Source: Heloderma charlesbogerti (Eukaryota > Chordata > Lepidosauria > Squamata > Helodermatidae). From it: DNA of 64,000 bases. The position numbers and the translations under genes were made by a program. The DNA lies in contig JANEZZ010001632.1 in NCBI GenBank assembly GCA_026122225.1, positions 62,001-126,000 of the forward strand, given 5' to 3'. The notes under the pieces were generated by a model. The model was not told the origin of the DNA, did not search any database, and saw nothing but the letters and a program-made list of their open reading frames with translations. How positions within the stretch are numbered: the stretch's first letter is position 1; every line of letters begins with the position of its first letter. Shown here in pieces: positions 1 through 10,831 of the stretch.

Positions 1-399
1 AACTTTTTCTAGTTTTACTTCATGACTGATCAAGTATTATAATGATTACTTAGGTTTTCCTTTTTAAGTGAGTGAGGAGGATTTACCTAATTTCATAAAA
101 TTCGTAAAATGAATTTTGAAAGCTCTTTTCCACGGTCAAATGCAGGGATTTTGCTGTAAGGATTATTGGTGACTCCTATCTAGGTCTAAGAGATAATTGG
201 GGTGGAGGGTGGGAAAACTTTGTAAATGCTTTTACCAATGCTGAAAAAATGCTTTACCTTTCAGTGTTTTTTCTTAAGGTTGTGTTGAAAGGGGGCAAAA
301 ATGTTTACCATTTCAGAGTGAGGGCAAAGTGATGCAGAAAGCATTGCCTGCACTCCAAATTGGATTTGTTTGTTCTTAGTGATGTTATATAGGTTGGGG
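1..399. other. Unique AT-rich intronic or upstream sequence
   Basis: No gene, repeat family or splice-flanked coding stretch recognised. Confidence 0.4.
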
Positions 400-521
400 T
401 AGGCAGAAAGTAGATCTCCAGATGTTTTGGATTTCAACTCTGGGCACTCCTGACCAGTAGCCATGCTGGTAGGGTTTTGGGGAGTTGAAGTCAAACACAT
501 CTGGAGATCTATCTTCTGACC
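400..521. mobile_element. Degenerate hairpin DNA element (ctccagatgt family)
   Basis: Two arms face each other: agatctccagatgttttgg near 411-431 and acacatctggagatct near 496-512, around a core with tagccatgctggt. It is the same palindromic family as the copies at 41555 and 49951. The arms carry many mismatches, so this is an old copy. Confidence 0.55.
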
Positions 522-1240
522 ATCCCTGATGTAGGTAAACCTGGCTATGTAGCACCATCACATTCGCTATGTGATCCCTAGTTGGCAGAGATTGTTCCAG
601 GAAAGAGACTGAGTACTGAAGCAGCCACAGAGAGGGGAAATGATGGATGCCAACTGTCACAAATAAGGTGCTTTTATGTGGGTGGTATTCCCCCACCCCC
701 GGAAATAAAATGCTTCCTGTCATCCTGAAATTCAAAAGGGCTGAACATTCAGCATAGCCCTACATCAAATCTCCAAACAGCATATCTTTTTGGAGTTGCC
801 AGAAAAGCTGTTAATTTTCGATCTGGCATGGGCTTAGTTCCTTCATGACTCCATGCCCAGCTTAATTTCTTTAGTTGCTAATAATTAAGTACATCTGTCA
901 AACATCAACTGGGTTAAGTTGTTTATCCTGTTCAGTGGCATGCTATGTATTGGATGGATGACTGTAACCAGTCGACATAAAAGTTTTAAAGGATACTAAC
1001 AAAACACCAAACATTGGCAGTCTTTTCCCCCCCTTCCCAGACTGGTAAAACATCATAACTAGTTTTTGAGCATCATTTATACAGTTTGGAGATGGTGCCT
1101 GCATTTTACATTTGAATGAGCATTTATTTCAGCTTTAATCAGCACTGGGTTCCAGCATATTAAATGGCCAAGAAGTGCAAATGTGCTAAATCTCAGTTTG
1201 ATTGTCTGATGTGACTGTTCTTATGAGGGAACATGAGAAC
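522..1240. other. Unique sequence
   Basis: No feature recognised apart from a short C run near 1026. Confidence 0.4.
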
Positions 1241-1453
1241 TAGTTTGGTATAGTGGTTAGAGTGTTGGACTGGGGAGACCCATCTTCTAGTCACTGGGTG
1301 ACTTTGGGCTAGTCACCGACACTCAGCCTAACCTACCTCACAAGGTTGTTGTGAGGATAAAATGGAGAGGAGGAGGATCATGTATGCCGCCTTGGGCTCC
1401 TTGGAGGAAAAAAGGTGGGATATAAACATAACACATAAAATGAATAAATAAAT
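1241..1453 (+). mobile_element. tRNA-derived CORE/MIR-like SINE
   Basis: Head with RNA polymerase III A-box-like ggtatagtggttag and the phrase gtgttggactgggg. The core is ctgggtgactttgggctag, followed by acctacctcacaaggttg and gttgtgaggataaaatgg. The tail is gccttgggctccttgg, then ggtgggatataaa, and an AT-rich end. About 20 bases around the B box are missing compared with the copy at 37121. Confidence 0.8.
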
Positions 1454-2316
1454 GGGGATTCAAGTGCCTCTTCCACCTGTTGTGTCTCTGTCCACTGGCT
1501 ACATTAGCCTGGTTGCTACCCAGAGAATGTTAGATCTCCAAAGGCTTTGAGAGACACTGGTATTGCATATTTTTGTATAGTACAATGCTGTGCCAGTATT
1601 TTCTTAGACCTGTGATATAACTTTTGTGGATGCCGTACTGGATTCTGAGTATAAACCAATATGATCAAAAATGGTGTCAAGTTTTTTTTAAAAAAACCCC
1701 TATCACTCTGTTCGATCATTTCAAACAGCAATTTCAAATTTAACAAATAACTTTAGCAGAATTACATCTTAGCTTGTACTTCATGCAAAAATTGAGAGGG
1801 GGAGGGAGGGAGAAATGCCTCTGTCTTTGTAGGTGACAATCTAAAATTCCACAGTCTGTGTGAGGGTGTCCATAGAGGAAGGGGAGAAAAAAGGAGAGGA
1901 AAAGAAAAGACGTGATGCTATCTTAGTGTACTTTTCTTCATCACTGATGTTCTGCTGTGTCTACTATACAACATTTTACCAATGTAGAACTTCTTTTAAA
2001 CCAATAGCCTTAGTTGGTATTTAATATATAACAATAAACAACAATAACCAACATTTTAAAAAGAAAATAAACGTTGGCCCTGAAGTTCACAGAGAAGGCA
2101 CGGGCTATTTAAACTACCACCACCAGTTTGGAATTGTTTTTTGTAGAATTTAAATAGAGACAGAACTATATGTCAGAAGAAACACAGGGCCGCTTCCCCA
2201 AAAGGCCACCCCATTGTTGAGTTCTCTCCTCGTCTTCCCAGGCATAAGTAAGAGTTCCCCATGTCTCGACATCATTACTGTGCATTTCCCCAAGTTCACA
2301 GCCAGGGATGTGGAGT
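1454..2316. other. Unique sequence with a purine tract
   Basis: Contains a G/A-rich stretch at about 1793-1911; otherwise nothing recognised. Confidence 0.4.
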
Positions 2317-2392
2317 AAAAATGGCCATGCTGGCTGGGAATTATGGGAGTTGTACACATTTGGAGGGCACCAGGTTGGCAAAAGCTGAACTA
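2317..2392. mobile_element. Right half of a hairpin DNA element (ctccagatgt family)
   Basis: Carries ggccatgctggctggg, then gggagttgtacacatttg, then gagggcaccaggttgg. These match the right arm of the full hairpins at 41555 and 49951. The left arm is absent. Confidence 0.55.
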
Positions 2393-2510
2393 GATGGAAA
2401 AGGGAATTTGAAACGTACCTGCCTTTTACGTTGTAGTTCTGCACAAAGAAAGAAATGGAAAGATGGCTGCCATGAGTGCCATTTTTGGTAGAAAGGCGTG
2501 GTACAAGCCA

Positions 2511-2537
2511 AATAAATAAATAAATAAATAAATAAAA
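2511..2537. repeat. (AAAT)n microsatellite
   Basis: Uninterrupted aaataaat repeats. Confidence 0.9.
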
Positions 2538-3272
2538 TGGCCGGTGTACTAAGGAATGTTTGATAATGGCCAGGATATAGCGCCCCCCCCCCATTCTTCT
2601 TCACCATTTTTTATTCATTTTGTCAGTATCCCACAGATACATGGTTTTGCTTTGCAAAGGTTTTGTAACTTGGGGCTCTGCATCTTGTCATAAAGAGTCT
2701 TTTCAGTCATCACTTAATTGAACTTTATTTTTCTTTTGGTCCTCCTCATGCAAAGAGGTCAGTGTTGGGCATTCCCTTAGCCCATAAAAAAGAAGATCTT
2801 GAAAGAAGGATCTGTACTTCGAGAGCCATAATGAGACATAATGACCAGGTTTTGCAGTCTCGTTCCTGAAGGATTGATAGGATGCAGCCCAGTTCCTCCA
2901 TTTTGGGAATTTCTGCTGTTTATAACTCGCACATGCTCTCCTGTGTATCAGAAGTTGGATTTTAAGTTTTAGTATTTTCCCTTGGAGATTAACAGAATGT
3001 ACAGGCAGAATCTTGCAACCTCACAGCATTGGCTGGTAAGCTATTCAAAGGAAGGCAGTGTGAGGAAGGGAGAAGGGGGGTTATTGTATAGGGATCATAT
3101 TTGTTTTACTTTGGGCAGAAAGGGAGTAAGAAGAATATTCAGTGTCAAATTCCTGTAGCTGAGTTTTGCTACTGCAGCAAAAGCAGTGTCTCGTGACACC
3201 TTGCTTTGGTATAAGCTTTTGTGGGCCAGAGCTCACTTCTCATAGTTAGTCTTGTAGCACTTTATAGTCATT
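2538..3272. other. Unique sequence
   Basis: Only a short C run at about 2583; no other feature recognised. Confidence 0.4.
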
Positions 3273-3366
3273 TGCAGCACAATCCGATGCATGTCTACTC
3301 AGAAGTAAGGTCTATTATTTTTAGTGGGACTTACTTTCAGGTAAGGGTATTTAGGATTGCAGCCTG
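3273..3366. mobile_element. Short palindromic element, type A
   Basis: Begins gcagcacaatccgatgcatg and ends taggattgcag. The interior pairs tctactcagaagtaagg with gggacttactttcaggtaag. It is the same family as copies at 26405, 26496, 28066 and 58888. The termini match those of the type B hairpins. Confidence 0.65.
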
Positions 3367-3371
3367 AGGAT

Positions 3372-3496
3372 ACAATCCTATGCATGTTTAGAGAGAGAAA
3401 AATCCTACAACTCCCAGCATTCCCCAGCCAGCATGGTTGGCTGGGGAATGCTGGGAATTGTAGGACTTTTCTCTCTAAACCATCATAGGATTGCAC
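3372..3496. mobile_element. Near-perfect hairpin element, type B
   Basis: A 125-bp palindrome. The left arm has acaatcctatgcatgttta, then gagagagaaaaatcctacaa and ctcccagcattccccagcc. The right arm repeats this in reverse complement with very few mismatches around a loop of only a few bases. Termini are caatcctatg and cataggattg. Further copies lie at 19755 and 25503. Confidence 0.8.
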
Positions 3497-3756
3497 CTTT
3501 AGTTGTTTAGATGGTGTCTTGCTGTGCTGTACTTGTGAAATTCAGCAGAAAAGTGAAGAAAGCCAGCTACAGATCCCAGCTGTTCTTCCATTAGCAATGC
3601 CTCCTAGCAGCCCTTTAACATTCCCACCTCTGAGGCTGGAATCAATTTCATAGACGAATGTTGTTTTCTCAAATGAAAATGTGCCATTTTCATTCTTCAG
3701 GGGGTTGCCTTGGAGGGATTTTAAGAGATAAGGATTGTATGAGTGGCTGAAATTAG

Positions 3757-3977
3757 TAAGAACATAAGAAGGGCTGTGCTGGATCAGACTGAAAGCCTAT
3801 TAGTCCAGCATTCTATTCCCACCGTAGCTAACCAGATGCCCCAATGGGAAGACCACAGGCGAGACATTAGCGCAATAGCACTCTTCTGCTCGTGTTCTCC
3901 AGCAACTGGTATTGAAATGCATACTGCCTCTGATACTGAAGGTATTAAACAACCGTCATGACTAGTAGGCATTGATT
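3757..3977 (-). mobile_element. CR1 LINE 3' end fragment
   Basis: The reverse strand carries the typical CR1 3' end. It begins agtagg on the plus strand (actagt in sense) and has a tactgcctctgatactgaag segment. It ends in the ctggatcagactgaaagcc and taagaacataagaag motifs, the complement of the CR1 terminus seen at 47150-47224. Confidence 0.75.
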
Positions 3978-4369
3978 TATATTGTGCAATATATTGTGAA
4001 GTGTTGACTTAAATGGCAGCAAGAAAGCTTTTATACTAAACACTGGAGGCTGTGGCATAGTTCTCACCAGAGTGGAAAACGATGTCTTCAGACTGCACAT
4101 GGGGGGCTCACATGATAGAACATTTCTCCATATAAACCCCCCTCCCCACGCATAGAAATTTGAATGGCATGGAGAAGGGTTCTAGCCTAGCCTTCCTGAT
4201 GAGCTAGCTTTCTATGTGCAAGACTCTTTTTGTGGAAGAGCATTCCATCATGTGGGCCAATGTGTAGTTACTCCAGGCAAGCACATCGGGGGTCACATAC
4301 CAACAGTGGATGGGATCACATCCCAAAGTGGGGAGGGCCACCCCACAGCTGGCATGTGGCTCCCACTGT

Positions 4370-4452
4370 GACTGTTCAGTCCCATTCACACACTCATACA
4401 CACACATAAACACACACATGGCACACACGACACACCCAAACACAACACACAC
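4370..4452. repeat. CA-rich low-complexity tract
   Basis: Imperfect acacac repeats; they give rise to spurious open frames on both strands. Confidence 0.75.
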
Positions 4453-4480
4453 TCCCCCCTCCTGCAAACATGGAATTGGG

Positions 4481-4710
4481 CTTTCAAAAAGCTTCCATTG
4501 GCACCAATGGAGACCTTTTAAAACCCTGATTGCAGCGTGTGTGAGCATGGGTGATTTTTTGAGGGAATTGCAGCATCGGGGAAGGGAGGGCGAGCCCTCC
4601 CCAGCAATGCCTCCCTCGACCCCCCATGCTGCAGGTAGGTTTTTTAAATGCCTCCATTGGCACCAATGGATGCTTTTTAGAAACTTGAATGCAGTGTGTG
4701 GGGCAGGATA
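4481..4710. repeat. Direct repeat pair of about 160-bp period
   Basis: The block with ccattggcaccaatgg, then a T/A stretch, then gattgcag and cgtgtgtg occurs at 4494-4542 and again, diverged, at 4654-4702. Each block holds a 7-bp stem (CCATTGG/CCAATGG) around CA. Source element not recognised. Confidence 0.5.
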
Positions 4711-4994
4711 AATCTCTTATCTCCTATCAGCTGCTGATTGGAGAGAGTGGCCCGGAGCTTTCCATCTCTGGTATATATGATACTGTATCCATATGTATTG
4801 CAAAGAACAACGTACTTACTTGCAAGACTGTCTCTAAAGTTGATGTACAAATCTTACATTTTAAAATAACATCTACTTTCTGTGCAATATTATTGTTTTA
4901 GTATTTGCTTCATGTATTTTCTGGGTTTTTTTTAATGCAATTAAATCATTTCTTTAAAAGCATTCATTTAACGTTCTGCTGTTCTTTCTTCCAG

Positions 4995-5106
4995 CCAGAA
5001 GAGGTGGCTTCAAATTCTCATACATTCAAGAGTAAGAACTTTAAGAAACCCAAAGCTTGTAACATCTGCAAGCAAGTCATTGACCCCCAAGGCATTTCAT
5101 GCAGAG
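4995..5106 (+). CDS. TNS3: Tensin coding exon: first half of C1 zinc finger
   Basis: Internal coding exon of a tensin, a cytoplasmic adaptor linking integrin adhesions to actin. It is 112 bases, entering in phase 0 after a pyrimidine-rich acceptor (ttctttcttccag) and leaving in phase 1 at a gtgagt donor. It encodes PEEVASNSHTFKSKNF, then KKPKACNICKQVIDPQGISCR. This supplies the first zinc ligand His, the CNIC pair and the next Cys. The 10-residue gap between the second and third Cys is the short gap of tensin C1 domains, not the 13-14 of protein kinase C. The frame is open upstream into intron, but no start codon is supported, so earlier exons lie outside the window. Tensin family is firm. 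The TNS3 paralogue is inferred because the residues differ from the tensin-1 and tensin-2 C1 regions as I recall them. Confidence 0.82.
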
Positions 5107-5673
5107 GTGAGTCCTACTGAGTATAGTGTGTTTTACTGTCTTGCATGAGGCCAGGAATTCCCAAGCCTGGCATTTTACCCTGTTTGGTGTATGCTTCTGT
5201 TGCGCTGAGTTGTGTACATGTGTATATGAGTGGCCCGCCCCCCCCCCCATGCATGGGAGTGGGGTATGTAAACCCTATATGTCCTATAAGCAGTGGAGGA
5301 ATGTACTTGCTAGGGCTGTGTGTGATCCAGCCTTAGGTGGAAAACACTGTGGAGGAGAAGGCCTAGGCAAACTTGGCTGGCAGCAATGAAATGGCTCTGT
5401 GATCACTGAGGTAGTTACAAAGACTTCCTCCACCTAAATTCTCTCCTGTCTTTCAAATGAGTTGTCTGCTTTGGTATGCTTGTTTGAATTACCTTTCTGT
5501 ATGTTATGTTCAGCAGATTAGTATAAAAATTAAAACAGGCACAAGGGGACAAACTTCCTGTAGTTCAAGTGTCAGGGGCTGGTCAGGTAGCTTCTGCTTG
5601 TGCTACCTGTGCTGTTTCTAATGTTCATCCTCAGCCACCTGTATCTTGGGACGCTTGCCATCTTTTTCTGGGC
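5107..5673. other. Intron 5' part
   Basis: A pyrimidine-poor intron start; a C run at 5229-5241 is followed by cccatgcatggg. No repeat family recognised. Confidence 0.4.
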
Positions 5674-6599
5674 CAGGGATTCAGAACCTCTTTCAGCCTG
5701 AGCACCAGATTCCATTTCGGAGAAATTCTGGGTAGCCGCATTCCAGTGGCGGGCGGGGCCAGAGGCCAAAGAGTCAGCCCCCCCCCCCAAATACTAGCAT
5801 ATTTTAGCTTAAAGCTCTTATTGGCAGTAGCTAAATTTTAGGAGAGGCGTTTAAACCTTTTTAGAATGGGGGAAAACTGCACAAAAGCCGGGAAAGGGTG
5901 TGTGTGTGTGCCATGTTCCTTCGTCCTCTCCCCCGCAATCAACACACTCCAGGAAACAGGGCTTGGAGCTACACTTCTTTATTAGTTAATGACTAGCTTC
6001 TTTACAAGTGCAGATTCTAGGAAACTCTCAGATTGCAACGAAACAGCTAATCCACACATCTACAAATATCAACAGAGGAGATGAAGTGGAAGTTAGGGAA
6101 GTTGCCAGCAGTCTGGGCAAGAACTTCTTGGCCAGTCTAGCTTCTCAGGGATGCCCCTCCCTTAGGGTGAGTCCCTCTTATGTTGGCTTTCATGAGTGGC
6201 CCACCTGGCGGACCATCTGAGCCCTGCCTCTAACTTTTCCCTCTTTGCTCTGCGATGGACCTTAGCATCCCTCAAGTCATGCCCCTTGCTCTCCTCCCCC
6301 TCCAAAACCTGGGTTCTCATGGTGGAGGAAAGGGTGGGGGGTGTTCAGGCTGGGCCATCTGTGTGTCAGGGTCTTGGGAAGAAAGACTTGCCATATCTGA
6401 GCTCATTAGGGAGGGTGCCTTCCCGTGTTCTGGCTGTTCCCATTTTGAATCTGAGCTGCTAGACATCTCCACATGCTCAGATTCATTCCTGACAGGGGGC
6501 AAAGGAAGGGAGTATGGGCTTTTGGGGAATCCCAGAAGGCTGGATTGGGACTCCCAGAGGACTGGATTTGGTCCCAGAGCCTGAGGTTCTGCACCTCTG
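5674..6599. mobile_element. hAT-like non-autonomous element split by a solo LTR
   Basis: The outer parts (5674-5905 and 6494-6599) align with the uninterrupted copy at 9176-9453. Shared are cattccagtggcgggcgggg versus cattccagaggtgggtgggg, ttaggagaggcgtttaaac, agaatgggggaaaactgcac, and the right end gtcccagagcctgaggttc. The terminal repeats resemble cagrggtgcagaacc. The middle does not align and is described separately. Confidence 0.6.
5906..6493 (-). mobile_element. Probable solo LTR of a retrovirus-like or Gypsy element
   Basis: On the minus strand it begins tgtcaggaatgaatctgagc and ends catggcaca, the TG...CA form of LTRs. Close to its 3' end it has an aataaag poly(A) signal followed by a GT-rich region. 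It interrupts the hAT-like element, so it is a separate younger insertion. No internal retroviral genes are present. A clear target-site duplication was not seen because the left flank is a GT run. Confidence 0.5.
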
Positions 6600-7357
6600 C
6601 ACTAAGTCAAAGCTGCCAAAGAACATTTAAAACTTAGTCTGGGAGATGAATGTTTTGGAAAATGAGGGGACTCCTGTTACATTTGTCAGATCTTTGTGGT
6701 TTTCTGAAATCATGACACATCTGACATCCCTAATAAAGCTTCTTTCTCTGGGGAGAGGCAGAAAGTAAAGAGACCCTCTTTTGAGTGGGTGGCAAAGTAA
6801 ATATTTGTAAGGGAATGAAGTATGTAGGGAAGCAAGGAAGAGGAGTGCAAAAACAACATGAACCCATACGCTTTAAATGGGTGACCTTAAAAATGGAAAG
6901 GGCGTACACAGTGAGACATTCTATAAAAATAGAATATCTTTATTTTTCTGGCCCTTCCTCATGACTGGCCTTTCCTCATGACTAGCGTGGGAGGATTTCT
7001 TCCTCCAATTTGAAATGTAAGGGGAATTTTCACAAGAGTAGAAGCACACTTTGGTGGCAGAGATAGATTTCCCAACCCTTTCTTCACTACCAACATGCAA
7101 AGTGGCAGGGGAGAAGGGAAGGACATGCAGGGAGAAGTGGCGGTTGTATGTTTAACCCTTCCCCCAGCAACCACTTCTCCTCTACAACCCTGCCCTCCCA
7201 GCTGTATTCCCCACTTGTGTGACAAACATGTCTTTGATCCATTGGTTGGGGGAAAGCAGCTTGCGACAGGGGCTGTAGAAGGAAGCGACTTTTTAATTGG
7301 GGATATATTCTGTTTTGTTGGGGGGGTGGGGGGGCAAGGGAAGAGGTTGAATTAAAC
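6600..7357. other. Intronic sequence without recognised features
   Basis: G-rich stretch at 7320-7335; nothing else. Confidence 0.4.
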
Positions 7358-7545
7358 CAGGTCTAGTCAAGTCAGTCAGGTTGAAGTCAGTCAGGTTATG
7401 ACAAGGTAGATCAGGGAAGGTCAAGTTAGAGTAAGTTGGGTTCAGTCAAGTAGGTTAGGTCAAATTCAGTCAGGCTGAGGTTCAACAAGGAATGACAAGC
7501 CAGGTCAAGGTAAGCCAGTTCACACTGGCGTAGTCATGGCAGGTC
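7358..7545. repeat. Degenerate short tandem array of agtcaggtt-like units
   Basis: Many imperfect copies of cagtcaggtt, ggtcaag and ggttaggtca follow one another with irregular spacing of about 9-15 bases. The hexamer AGGTCA occurs four times on the plus strand. This may be a decayed minisatellite or part of an unrecognised LTR element. Confidence 0.5.
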
Positions 7546-8198
7546 ACAATGAATGATGATCAGGACCTTGGATAGCTCCCAGTGCACTCTGCTAGCTAAC
7601 CTGTAGGAAGGACTCATCTGAAGCTTTAAGAAGGTGGCAGGGCCTTACTTTCAAGTGCATCCTCCCCCTTGGGAGAATTGTCTGCAATCTTCAAAGGGCT
7701 CCTACTTGGAAAATTTACAAGGGTGTCATCCCTGGAGCCTGAGGATGATGGGTGAGCCATTTCCTCAGGCGAGGATGATATAGAAGGGGGTGCTGAGGGC
7801 CCTTCCCTTCCCCTGAATGGGTGGCCTATGATTTGTTAGAGTCTGAATTCTCCTCAGGGCTAGAGTCTGAATTCTCCTCAGGGCAATGCTTGGATCTGAG
7901 TGCAGGGAACATGACAGAATGTGTCACTGTTCGCAGGAAAGAAATAGCCATTTTGAAATTTTGACTGTGCATTCTAACCTATGGAGGAGTTTATGTTCAA
8001 GTTACAATGATGAGAAATGGGAAAACTAATTTAGTTATCACTCTGGAACCAGCCTGAACAAGTTTCCCTTTCAGTTTCCTGTAATTAAAAGTAGTTCCTT
8101 CTGCTCATATGCCTAGTAAAAGTATTTTTTTTCTAAAGAAATGACATTTTCATCCTTTATGAGAATTTTCAGCTGTCAAATTAAATAGAGATGAGCAA
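7546..8198. other. Intronic sequence with one short tandem duplication
   Basis: The 22-bp unit gagtctgaattctcctcagg plus gc is present twice in tandem at about 7839-7884. No gene recognised. Confidence 0.45.
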
Positions 8199-8340
8199 CG
8201 CAATGCTGTGCATGTTCCATTGCATAGTAAGGTGCCACTGAGTTTAGTGGGACTTTCTCCCATGTAAGTGGGTATTGCTGTAAACCTATGCACACTTCTC
8301 TAGGAGCAAACCCCATTGAGCAAACATGCATAGGACTGCC
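8199..8340. mobile_element. Degenerate type A palindromic element(s)
   Basis: Contains ccactgagtttagtgggact, ctcccatgtaagtgggtat, and the terminus aacatgcataggactgcc. It looks like a type A unit followed by a second terminus of the same group. Confidence 0.45.
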
Positions 8341-9175
8341 TTAGAAGGATGTTTGGTTTCATGCGTGTATGTGTGTTTTACTGCCAAGTGAAATTTTTCC
8401 CTGAATTATCTTATTAACTGCTGGATTCCCAACTGTCTGAGAGGAGGGAAGGTAAGAAGATTACAGATTAGTATTTGGGTTGCTTGTCATATTTGTTTAA
8501 CATTAGCCACTCCTCGGGAGGATGTGCTAATAATCTACTGATGTTCTGGAATATAAAGCAACTTTGTGTGTCGGTACCACACTCTGTCTAACCCTGAGTT
8601 AAAAGTCTAAACATGTTTCTATCCCTGGGTTTCTGTAGCAGAAAATGAAGGTGTTTCTTTCCTTCTTGGTGGAGCTTGCTAGCTAATGAGGGCAAAAGAA
8701 GCATAACTGCAGCAAGAGACCTTGTGTCTACAGCCATTCAGAAAGCACTTGGAATTCATCCTCACCTTTAAGGGGGGCTGGTTGTATGAGCATGTGTGTG
8801 TGGGTGTAGTGGGAGTGAGGGTGAGTTGGGGTGGGGTGAGAAAACTATTGATTGGATCTCAGAAATTGCTTTGGAGTTTTCCCCTGCTAAGAGCTGGCTA
8901 GTATAGGTTTTGTGGAGCTGACCTGGTGTTGCTCTGTCACTAACGCTGCTTAGATTCGCTCCTTCAGCCTATGATATCTGCTCAGCCTGAACATTGGTAA
9001 ACAGATTATTGCCAAGATACTTGGTTTTCTAGAGTGCGTGACTCTGAATGAAGCTAACCATGTAAAGGCAGCCTTGAGCTTCCTAAAATTTGGAGGAGGA
9101 GGGTTGCTAAATAATATCCTCCTTGACAAGTGAACGGCAAGCTTGAGGAAGAAGGGTGATATACTTGGCATGGGC
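8341..9175. other. Intronic sequence
   Basis: GT-rich stretch at about 8788-8840; no gene or repeat family recognised. Confidence 0.4.
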
Positions 9176-9453
9176 CAGAGGTGTTGAATCTCTTTTGTCC
9201 TGATGGCCAAATTCCATTTTGGAGAAGCTTTGGGGGGCCACATTCCAGAGGTGGGTGGGGCTGAAGGCAAAAGGAGCAAGGCCAAAAATAAAGCCCTCCC
9301 TTCAGCATATTGTCGCTTCGAGCTCTTAATGCCAGCAACTAAGCCTTAGGAGAGGCATTTCAACATTTTAGAATGGGGGAAAAAACTGCACAAAACCTAG
9401 GTAACTACCAGACAATCATAGTTTGGTCCCCAGGCCTAAGTTTCTGCACCCTG
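9176..9453. mobile_element. hAT-like non-autonomous element, uninterrupted copy
   Basis: Left end cagaggtgttgaatctc; right end taagtttctgcaccctg, an imperfect inverted repeat. The flanking octamers gcatgggc and gtgtaggc agree at 5 of 8 positions, which could be a decayed 8-bp target duplication. It aligns with the split copy at 5674-6599. Confidence 0.55.
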
Positions 9454-9692
9454 GTGTAGGCCATGATATACCTACCAGAGCTGGGACTGAGGGGCAAAAT
9501 GAAGCTTGTAGCTTTCTTTTTTCCAGCTGATTTTAGGGGAGCTTTGGGAATGTGCCAAGGCATTGGTGGGCTGGCTTCTGTTTTGCATGGTTCTACTTCT
9601 TGTTTGTTTGCTTTAATAAGCAGTCGACCGATGTGTGATAAAATTCATGAAGCTAGAGTGCATACTTGCAGCTAACCACATTTTATATGCAA

Positions 9693-10085
9693 ATACATGT
9701 ATTTATTTACAATATTTACATCCAGCTTTTGCTCATATAGTTCAATCATAATAAGATACAACAAAACAGCAATAAACAAAAAGACAAACTGTAATTAGAG
9801 CCAGCAATAAAATATTTTAAAAGACAACTACAGTAAGAGACATCATACAGCATAGAGATATTTAAGCCAGAAAGTGAGGCAGGGAAACAAAATTAAAAAA
9901 ACAAAAAACAAACCCAGGAAGGTCACAGATACTTAGGAGAGGCAAGCAATAAAATCTGGCCACTAAAGACCAAAGGCCTTCTTAAACTGGAAGGCCTTAA
10001 TGCTGCAGCAGAAAGGTAACGTGTAAATGCCTCGATGCTATTTCAAAGTTCTTCAAGAGAAGGGAATTTTAGAGTGGAAAAGTGG
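9693..10085 (-). mobile_element. L2-type LINE 3' region
   Basis: Reverse-complement reading shows aggccttccagtttaagaag, the end of the L2 open reading frame, followed by an AT-rich 3' region. It ends in atatttatttac-like repeats at the plus-strand left edge. It is 5' truncated and frameshifted. Confidence 0.6.
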
Positions 10086-10142
10086 TGAGGAAACAAGGGG
10101 CCCCATGACTCAGCTCATGAGGATTCTTTCAGAAACATTTTT

Positions 10143-10330
10143 CAGGGCCAGCCCGAGATGTTGCGCCATCTGAGGTGGACAGACTCCTGTCTATGGTGTG
10201 CCCCCCTCCCTGCCTGCTTGCCTTTTAAACACTGCTTTGACACTGTATTAGTGGTACAGCTGCCACTGGACTTTTGCCTCGTAATGCTGGGGTCCTTCTT
10301 CAGAGCGAGGCGCTGTGTGTGAGATGGCTG
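10143..10330. mobile_element. Possible DNA element with ggccagcccg end
   Basis: Starts cagggccagcccgagatg and has ccatctgaggtgg. This resembles the start of the block at 29975. Weak similarity only. Confidence 0.3.
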
Positions 10331-10649
10331 TTCTGCGACTGTGACAAATACTGTACTTTTAAACTTTCAGGTCACTTTCAAGGACGACGTGCCGCTTCCT
10401 TGCCATCGTGATGGCAAGGCAGCAGTGGCGGAGGCACCCTCTGGGGCCACCTCACCCACAAAACCTTGTATCAGAGCACGCAGCGAGGCACGGGGCGGGT
10501 GCTTGGGAGAGCCCTGCCGCTGGCCACTTTCTTGCAGCAGCAAATGCTGCCGCAGCTGTAGTTAGGGAGACATAGTTTTGGCAGGTGATGATGTGAGCTG
10601 CGTGGGAAGGTGGTGGATGGCCTGCTGGTGATTTGAAGCAAGCAGTGGC

Positions 10650-10831
10650 AATGTGAACCAAGACTTATCTATGTAAACTAGCTGCTGGGGAACATAGGCG
10701 GGAGGGTGCTGTTGCACTCATGTTCTGCTTGTGGGCTCCCCATAGGCAGCTGGTTGGCCAGTGTGTGAACAGAATGCTGGACTAGTTGGACCCTTGGTCT
10801 GATCCAGCAGAGATCTTCTTAGGTTCTTAAG
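10650..10831 (+). mobile_element. CR1 LINE 3' end fragment
   Basis: Aligns with 47040-47220: gctgctggggaacata, gggagggtgctgttgcac, cagctggttggcc, gtgtgaacagaatgctggac, cttggtctgatccagcag, and the terminus gttctta. Confidence 0.8.

Noticed and set aside
1241..1453. Possible tRNA gene (A and B boxes)
   Set aside because: No acceptor stem or anticodon arm; the sequence continues into a SINE core and LINE-like tail. The same applies to the other SINE copies.
4310..4711. 133-codon open frame
   Set aside because: It runs through a CA-rich tract and a direct repeat; composition explains it and no splice or domain signal is present.
5229..5241. Poly-C runs here and at 2583, 19494, 29697 and 50946
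   Set aside because: Simple homopolymers with no associated structure.
5126..5389. Two overlapping open frames just after the first exon
   Set aside because: They start after the gtgagt donor and are intronic.
7358..7545. CRISPR-like array
   Set aside because: Units are imperfect and of irregular spacing, there are no spacers of uniform length, and the genome is vertebrate.
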